A stretch of DNA of 46,988 bases from an uncultured Eubacterium sp. (GTDB lineage Bacteria > Bacillota > Clostridia > Lachnospirales > Lachnospiraceae). The stretch is from NCBI RefSeq assembly GCF_934295145.1, contig NZ_CAKRAS010000020.1, positions 1-46,988 of the forward strand. Direction: 5' to 3'. Shown piece by piece: positions 24,343 to 31,600 of the stretch; position 1 is the first letter of the stretch; each line of letters opens with the position of its first letter. A program made the position numbers and the translations under genes. Below the pieces are notes generated by a model. That model did not search any database, was not told where the DNA came from, and worked only from the letters and a program-made list of their open reading frames with translations.

Positions 24343-27300
24343 ATGAAATTACGATGGAAAAAATGTGTTGCATTGATGGGTGCGTTGTGCATGACAGTGA
24401 GTAGTGTACCGACTTATGCAGCAGCAGTACCGCAGAATGATGCAAATGCGGAAATTGCAGTGCAAAGTGAGGATGAAGCGGAAAGTAAGATGCCGTTTCA
24501 TGTGACAGGATTGTCATTGAGTTCAGATACGGAAGGGTTTAATAAGGATGAGATTACGACACCGCAGAATTTTAAGGTGAAGTTGAATTTTGGCTGTGAC
24601 GAGACAATTTATATTGGATCTATAGAGTTACAGTATCGGTGTGGTGACATTATAAAAACTTTTAAATATGAAACTATGCGGGAACAACTGGAAAAAGGCA
24701 ATCAAAATGTAGTTATTCCAGCGAGTGTATCTGATAATAGTACGGAAGGAACATATACATTACAAAAAATTTCATTTTCTGCAATGGGAATGTTAGAGAA
24801 TACATATAGCGTATATAGCTATGTATATGATAAACAACAAGATAAATTTGTAGCGAATACAGATAAGAATGCTACTTTTGCTTATGATAACAAAGCAGAT
24901 TTTACTATTATAAAATCAAATCAGACAGTACAAAGAAAAAATTATTTACAGGATATGTGGCTTGATGTTGACACAAGAGAAAATATTCCCGTACCAGCCA
25001 GTTTTGATTTGAAATTAAAAATAGGAGAAGCAGAAAATGTAGGTGGTATTTGGGTTACATATATTAATCCTAAGAAGAATGATATGCAGCAGGGTTATTC
25101 TGTGAATTTTGCATATCATGAATCTGATGGAAAAACGGAAAATGGCATATATACAATTCCGATTGAATTTAATAAATATACAAGTTCTGCACAGTATAAA
25201 TTACAGACAATCGTTATAGAGGACGGAGCTCATGATTCATATAAATACATTAGATATGAAATGGATGCAGATGGTAATTTAATTGCAGATGATGAAGTGA
25301 CGGGAGAAACATATCTGGTTGAATGCAATGGAAAAGTAGATTTTTCTCTTGCTGGATCAGAGAATGTAGAATTACCAATGCTGGTTGAAAAAGTAGAGTG
25401 GGTTGATGCTGATCAGGTTAAAAATATTGAAACTCCTGCTGAAATAGTTGCTCGTATTTGGATGAAGAATGTGGAACCAGCAAGTGAAGGAGATATAGTT
25501 TTAGAATATAAGATTAATGAAAAACCATATTCGTTAGGAATAGAAATAGACGAAGATGGATGGAAAAATATTGTAAGTAAGGGCTATATTGACGTCCCGA
25601 TAAAATTGACAGAATTTGATGAAATAGGAGACTATACCTTTAATTCGATGATGATTGTCGGAAAAGAAGGGTCAGTAGGATATGGTGTTAATGATGGTAA
25701 ATTACAAGCTCATTGGGGAATTCAGGGGTTATATAATAGTGAATATTCTATTTCATATAATAATGAATTAGATTTTACTGTAGAAAAATCAGCTTATAGT
25801 GATAAGATTCCGACAATGATTCATAGCATCAGTTTAACAGGAATCGATGATAAAAATGATATTGAAGCGCCAGCAAAATTTTTCGCCAATATGTCATTGG
25901 ATTATGTTTGGGAAGATGGTATAAAATCTGCTAAGTTCAAATACATCAATAGTACAACGGGAACTTCGTATGAATTTAAAGTAAATAATCTGAATGCAGA
26001 TAATGGAAAAAATATCCAAATTCCTATCGATTTAAGTACTTCGATAGAAGAGGGAGAGTACAAGTTAACACAAATTATAGTACGCGGAATGGATGAAGAG
26101 AGTGAGTATCGGCAGTTTGATTATAATGAAGGTGAAGAATCTGGAAAATTTGTAACTGTAGATATGAATTTAAACTGCAGACAGCAAGTGTATCCATATG
26201 ATGGAGAATGTGATTTTAAGATTACAAAGGTCAATGATGTTAAAGAAATGGCAGACTACACAAAGGTAGATGCAGCCCTCAAGACAATCCCATCAGACAA
26301 AGACCTGAAGAACCTTTATACAGAAGAATCTGTAAAAGCAGTAACAACTGCAAAGAATGCGGTAGTAAGAGACCTTGATGCACCAGAGCAGACAAAAGTA
26401 GACAAGATGGCAAAAGACATTGAGGATGCCGTAGCAGCACTGAAGTATAAAGATGCAGATTATAGCAAAGTAGATGCAGCGCTTGAAACGATTCCAACTG
26501 ATTTAAGTATTTACACAGAAGAATCTGTAAAAACGGTAACAGCCGCAAAGAAGGCAGTAGTAAGGGGCTACGATATCACAAAACAGTCTGATGTAGATGA
26601 TATGGCGAAAGCTATCGAAGAAGCAGTTAAGGGCTTAGAAAAGAAACCAGTAGAACCTGTGAAAAAAGCAGACTACACAAAGGTAGATGCAGCCCTTAAG
26701 ACAATCCCATCAGACAAAGACCTGAAGGATCTTTATACAGAAGAATCTGTAAAAGCAGTGACAGCTGCAAAAGATGCAGTAGTAAGAGATCTTGATGCAA
26801 CAGAGCAGACCAAAGTAGACAAGATGGCAACCACCATCGAAAAAGCAGTCAAAGGACTGAAGTATAAAGTTGCAGACTATAGCAAAGTAGAAGCTGCATT
26901 AAAGACAATTCCGTCCGATTTAAGTTTTTATACAGATGCAAGTGTACGTATTTTAGTGGAAGCACAGAATGCAGTGATTTCAGACCTCGATATTACACAT
27001 CAGAGCGAAGTTGATGCGATGGCAAAAGCAATCACAGACGCAGTAGCAAATCTGGAAATGAAACCGGGTAAACTTGCAGACAAACCGGACAACGATGGTA
27101 ACTGGTATTATCGTGTGGATGGTAAAATCGCAATAAATGTTACAACGGTAGCAAAGAACCAGAACGGCTGGTGGTACGTGAAAAATGGTAAAGTAGATTT
27201 CTCTGCAAATACGGTTGCTGCAAATGAGAACGGCATGTGGCTCATCCGTGGCGGTAAAGTAGACTTTTCGGCAGACACCGTAGCGAAAAATGAAGAAGGC

Positions 27301-28008
27301 TGGTGGCTGATCCGGGGAGGAAAGGTACAGACAGGCATTACAACGGTAGCAAAGAATGAAAACGGCTGGTGGTACATCGGCAAAGACGGTAAAGTAGATT
27401 TCTCTGCAAATACCGTTGCCAAAAATGAGAATGGCTGGTGGAAGATTGAAAACGGTAAGGTTAACTTCAATTACACCGGACTGGCTGACAATGAAAACGG
27501 TCGTTGGTACATCAAAAATGGAAAAGTTGATTTCAGCTATAATAATATCGCAAAATTTGGTGATACCTGGTATCTGATCCGTGGCGGAAAAGTACAGACA
27601 GGTGTTACAACCGTAGCGAAAAACCAGAATGGCTGGTGGTACATCGGCAAAGACGGTAAAGTAGATTTTGGTTACACCGGCGTAGCAAAAAATGAAAACG
27701 GCTGGTGGCGTATCGTAAACGGTAAGGTTGATTTTTCTGCAAATACCGTTGCCAAAAATGAGAACGGCTGGTGGTATATCCGCGGCGGTAAAGTTGATTT
27801 TGGTTATAACGGCGTAGCGAAAAATGAAAATGGCTGGTGGCGTATTGAAAACGGAAAAGTAAACTTTGGATTTAACGGTATCGCAAGCAATAGCAATGGC
27901 TGGTGGTACATTCGTGACGGTAAGGTTGATTTTTCCTATAATGGAACACTTCATATGCGTGACAGCAATAAGACACTCACCATTAAAAACGGAAAAGTGC
28001 TTATGTAA
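24343..28008 (+). CDS. Giant exported protein: four tandem beta modules, four FIVAR repeats, NGWW repeats
   Basis: A 1221-residue secreted protein. It has a signal peptide 1-27 (PTYAAA cleavage) and four diverged modules of about 145 residues (49-193, 194-339, 340-484, 485-636). Each module opens with a conserved hydrophobic strand and a TPxxFxxKL-like segment and closes in xDFTIxK. Four FIVAR-type helical repeats (637-905) begin ADYTKVDAALKTIPSD; repeats 1 and 3 are nearly identical at DNA level. Twelve aromatic 22-residue units follow, eight with exact NGWW. ATG 24343 follows AAGGGGAAAG. The N-terminal modules are noticeably more AT-rich than the repeats, suggesting a mosaic origin. The modules match no family I can name; surface adhesion or glycan binding is inference. 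Confidence 0.82.
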   Translation: MKLRWKKCVALMGALCMTVSSVPTYAAAVPQNDANAEIAVQSEDEAESKMPFHVTGLSLSSDTEGFNKDEITTPQNFKVKLNFGCDETIYIGSIELQYRCGDIIKTFKYETMREQLEKGNQNVVIPASVSDNSTEGTYTLQKISFSAMGMLENTYSVYSYVYDKQQDKFVANTDKNATFAYDNKADFTIIKSNQTVQRKNYLQDMWLDVDTRENIPVPASFDLKLKIGEAENVGGIWVTYINPKKNDMQQGYSVNFAYHESDGKTENGIYTIPIEFNKYTSSAQYKLQTIVIEDGAHDSYKYIRYEMDADGNLIADDEVTGETYLVECNGKVDFSLAGSENVELPMLVEKVEWVDADQVKNIETPAEIVARIWMKNVEPASEGDIVLEYKINEKPYSLGIEIDEDGWKNIVSKGYIDVPIKLTEFDEIGDYTFNSMMIVGKEGSVGYGVNDGKLQAHWGIQGLYNSEYSISYNNELDFTVEKSAYSDKIPTMIHSISLTGIDDKNDIEAPAKFFANMSLDYVWEDGIKSAKFKYINSTTGTSYEFKVNNLNADNGKNIQIPIDLSTSIEEGEYKLTQIIVRGMDEESEYRQFDYNEGEESGKFVTVDMNLNCRQQVYPYDGECDFKITKVNDVKEMADYTKVDAALKTIPSDKDLKNLYTEESVKAVTTAKNAVVRDLDAPEQTKVDKMAKDIEDAVAALKYKDADYSKVDAALETIPTDLSIYTEESVKTVTAAKKAVVRGYDITKQSDVDDMAKAIEEAVKGLEKKPVEPVKKADYTKVDAALKTIPSDKDLKDLYTEESVKAVTAAKDAVVRDLDATEQTKVDKMATTIEKAVKGLKYKVADYSKVEAALKTIPSDLSFYTDASVRILVEAQNAVISDLDITHQSEVDAMAKAITDAVANLEMKPGKLADKPDNDGNWYYRVDGKIAINVTTVAKNQNGWWYVKNGKVDFSANTVAANENGMWLIRGGKVDFSADTVAKNEEGWWLIRGGKVQTGITTVAKNENGWWYIGKDGKVDFSANTVAKNENGWWKIENGKVNFNYTGLADNENGRWYIKNGKVDFSYNNIAKFGDTWYLIRGGKVQTGVTTVAKNQNGWWYIGKDGKVDFGYTGVAKNENGWWRIVNGKVDFSANTVAKNENGWWYIRGGKVDFGYNGVAKNENGWWRIENGKVNFGFNGIASNSNGWWYIRDGKVDFSYNGTLHMRDSNKTLTIKNGKVLM

Positions 28009-28024
28009 TCACAGGTAATAGGTA

Positions 28025-28062
28025 AAAATCTCCCGGCTTCCAGATGGAAGTCGGGAGATTTT
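28025..28062 (+). terminator. Intrinsic terminator
   Basis: A 17-bp stem AAAATCTCCCGGCTTCC/GGAAGTCGGGAGATTTT with a four-base loop and one G-U pair. It can act in both directions. Confidence 0.9.
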
Positions 28063-28065
28063 ACT

Positions 28066-28565
28066 TGTTCCGAATTGTATAAAAAGTTGTGGAAAAGGAA
28101 GTGAAAATGGCAAGCATTAAAACATCAAAAGGCATATAATAAAACTTGTAAAGTAGTTCGGATATACAGATATGTGAGCCAGAGGCGGTAATGAGGAAAC
28201 GTTTTTGGTGGGATAGACAAAGGACATGTATGTTAAAGATGGGGATTAACACACATGCTTTTCGTACTTCATAGAAAGTGTCAGAGCGGAAAAAAGGAAA
28301 CTTTTGATGAAAAGTGAAACAACCGGTCGAAAAAAGGTATTGATATATTTGAACTATAAATTATGGCAAAGGTAAGGCAGTTGTACCTGCGAATTGAAAA
28401 ATTAGTATGACTTGTGTTAGACGCGGGGAACATGAAACAGAGGAAAAGAAAACAGATGCACCTGTCTGGCCATTGCTCTTTAGGAAAAAGCTCCTTTTCC
28501 ATTTTTTTATGATTATATAATGTAGAATTCCCATACCATCTGGCATGGGAATTTTACGCTTTATA
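28066..28565 (+). repeat. Duplicated upstream region, copy 2
   Basis: The counterpart of 23320-23861, here placed before the GH101 gene. It keeps the same landmark order through the TATAAT and AATTCCCAT hairpin, but lacks the complex inverted-repeat element that follows copy 1. No ORF of interest is seen in 28009-28638. Confidence 0.65.
28516..28553 (+). promoter_or_regulatory. TATAAT box with 5' hairpin upstream of GH101 gene
   Basis: A perfect TATAAT at 28516-28521 follows the shared CTTTTCCATTTTT. The -35 spacing is shorter here (14 to TTTCCA), so the -35 is uncertain. AATTCCCAT (28526-28534) pairs perfectly with ATGGGAATT (28545-28553), right at the predicted 5' end. Confidence 0.55.
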
Positions 28566-28570
28566 TATAA

Positions 28571-28595
28571 ATGATGCAGAGATTCACTGCATCAT
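28571..28595 (+). other. Second leader hairpin of the GH101 gene
   Basis: ATGATGCAG (28571-28579) pairs perfectly with CTGCATCAT (28587-28595), 43 bases before the start codon. No U-tract follows. Confidence 0.5.
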
Positions 28596-28638
28596 GCAAC
28601 AAAGGTGATTATGGGGATCATACGAGGAGGAAAATAGT

Positions 28639-31600
28639 ATGAGAAAGAAGCTTGTAGTTCGGATGCTCTGCCTTGCAATGGCAACATCAATGATCGGAAC
28701 AATGGTTCCGACAAGCCTGTATCCAGTTATTGCCAATGCAGCGGAATCAGATCAGAACGCAGCAGATGATCAGGTTGCTGTACAGGCATTGGAAGATGGC
28801 ATAATTGACAGCTGGACACTGGAAAATAAGGTTGGGGAGGATGCCGTTTGTACCGTAGAAAATGGCTGGCTGCATCTGCAGTCCGGTACCGGAAACGGAA
28901 ATAACCCGGGTACAAATCCGGCAATGTTTGTAAATCCAAATACATTTGATTTTTCAAAAGCTGGTTATTTTGATTTTACGATCAAACCGGGAAGCAATGA
29001 TACAAGCAACAACCGCTTTGGTGTATATCTTGGATACAATAAAGACACGGTTGGTATGATGATCGGTTTTGATGCCGGCGGATGGTTCTGGCAGAAATAT
29101 GGTGCATCAGGAAATCCTTGGTATTCCGGAAACAGAGTGGGTAGCCCGGCAGCCGACACAGAGACAAAAGTTCATATTGAATGGACAGCGGACAAAAAAG
29201 TAACTGTAAAAATTGGTGATACCGTTGCATTTGAAAATGAAGACTTCAGTGGAATCACAGGACTTGGAAACAAGATTGCCTTTAAGGCAGGAAGTTATGG
29301 TGGAAATGTAACAAACGTATTATTAAAAGATATCCATTATACCGGACAGAAAGAAGCCGTTGAGGTAAAAGATTATGCGGTAACTGGAAAAGTCGTAGAC
29401 GCAGAAGGAAAAGGCATTGCAAATGCAAGCGTATCTATCAGTGGCGAGACAGTAAAGACAGATGCAAATGGTGCATATAGCTTCAGCTTAAAACCGGGCA
29501 AATACCAGATCAGTGTTTTGCGTGACGGTTACGAGAATGCAACGCAGGAAATTACCGTTGGTGAGCAGAATATCGAAGTAGCAGACATTGTACTGACACA
29601 GGTAGCTCAGATGGAGACAGAGACACTTTCTACAGCCGATATGGATGTAGTAGTTTCCAAGACATTCCCAAGTGTTGTCAGATATGACATGAAAAAAGGT
29701 GATCTGGCTGGTAAAGTGTTCTATGGACAGAGCGAGAAGATCAATACAGTAACAATCAACGGAACAGCTGTAGAGCTGGATGATGCTGATGTAAAAGCTA
29801 CTTTTGACGGTGCAAAAGCGACTTATGTAATGACAGTCAAAGGTGACAAAATTGATGCAGTGATCACATCTGAGCTGGTTGCTGAAGGTAATACACTGGA
29901 ATTTAACATTACAGATATCAAGAATAATCTGGAGGACACAGTAGATGGAAATCCGATCCAGACAATCGAGATTCCAAACCAGAGTCTTGTTTCTGTAAGA
30001 AGTTCACAGAATGGTGCTAACTTCAAAGGTGCTTCTATGTCTTCTAATACCAAGATCAGTGGTGACTACTATCTGGAGATTAAAGACAATACAACACACA
30101 ACAGAGATTATGCATATGGATTTGTATCCAATGATGAGATGAGTGCCGGTCTGTGGAGTAACTCCGAGCATGACGGATATGCAGCAGCAACTACAGTATC
30201 TGGTGGTTCCAGAAACACACGTGTTCAGGCAACTACGCAGAAAAAACAGGATTATGTATCTCTGGGACTGAGCAGTTGTGCATGGTATTATCATCGTGTG
30301 GTAACAGATTCACACAACAGATCTTATATGGTAAAAGAGACAGAAATGCCTCGTACAAAAGTAATTATTGCAGGTGATATGAATGAGGATGCACAGATTG
30401 ACTGGCAGGATGGTGCAGTAGCATACCGTTCTATCATGAACAACCCATATAAGAGTGAAGAAGTTCCGGAGCTGGTAGCATACCGTATCGCCATGAACTT
30501 TGGTGGACAGGCACAGAACCCGTTCCTGACAACTCTTGATAATGTAAAGAAAGTAGCATTACATACAGATGGCCTTGGACAGTCCGTACTGTTAAAAGGT
30601 TATGCAAATGAAGGTCATGACTCCGCACATCCGGATTATGCTGATATCGGTAAACGTATCGGTGGTGCTGATGACATGAATACTCTGATGACAGAGGGTG
30701 CTAAATACGGTGCAAGATTCGGTATCCATGTAAATGCCGGCGAGATGTATCCGGAAGCAAAAGCGTTCAAAGATGACAATGTTCGTCGTGACACAGCAGG
30801 TAACCTCCGCTATGGATGGAACTGGCTGGATCAGGCAGTTGGTCTTGACAGTATCTATGATATGGCAACAGGTGAGCGTGAAGGACGTTTTGATGACCTC
30901 GAGAAACTGGTAGGAACAAACCTTGATTTCGTATATGTAGATATCTGGGGAAATAATACCGGAAGTAATGATGATGACTCCTGGCAGACACGTAAACTGT
31001 CAAAAGAGATCAACAGCAATGGATGGCGTATGGCAAATGAGTGGGGTGTAGCAAATGAGTATGATGCAACATTCCAGCACTGGGCAGCGGACTTAACTTA
31101 TGGTGGAGCAAACCAGAAAGGTCAGAACAGTGAGGTTATGCGTTTCCTTCGTAACCATCAGAAAGATTCCTGGGTTGCTGATTATCCTTCTTACGGCGGA
31201 GCTGCAATGATGCCTCTGCTTGGCGGTTACAACATGAAAGACTTCGAAGGATGGCAGGGACGTAACGATTATGATACATATATCACAAACCTGTTCACAC
31301 ATGATGTAACAACCAAATTTATCCAGCATTACAAAGTAATCAAATGGGTAGATGGAGATCCGGTAAATGCAGGCGGAGCTACAAACTGGACACCGGATAT
31401 GGAAATCACATTGAAAGATGATGATGGAAATAAACTGGTACTGAAAAGAGGTTCTAACGATCCATCTGATGCTGCTTACAGAGAGAGAACCATGACATTA
31501 AACGGAAAAGTTGTTGCACAGGGTGCACCTTCTGTTGGTGATCGTCGTGATTCTGATATTCAGGCAGGTAACAAACGTGGTACAGAGAGCTATCTGATTC

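Noticed and set aside
26980..27954. Long open frame of 324 codons on the minus strand
   Set aside because: It lies entirely antisense to the NGWW repeats of the 24343 protein. Its periodic sequence mirrors those repeats and it has no RBS.
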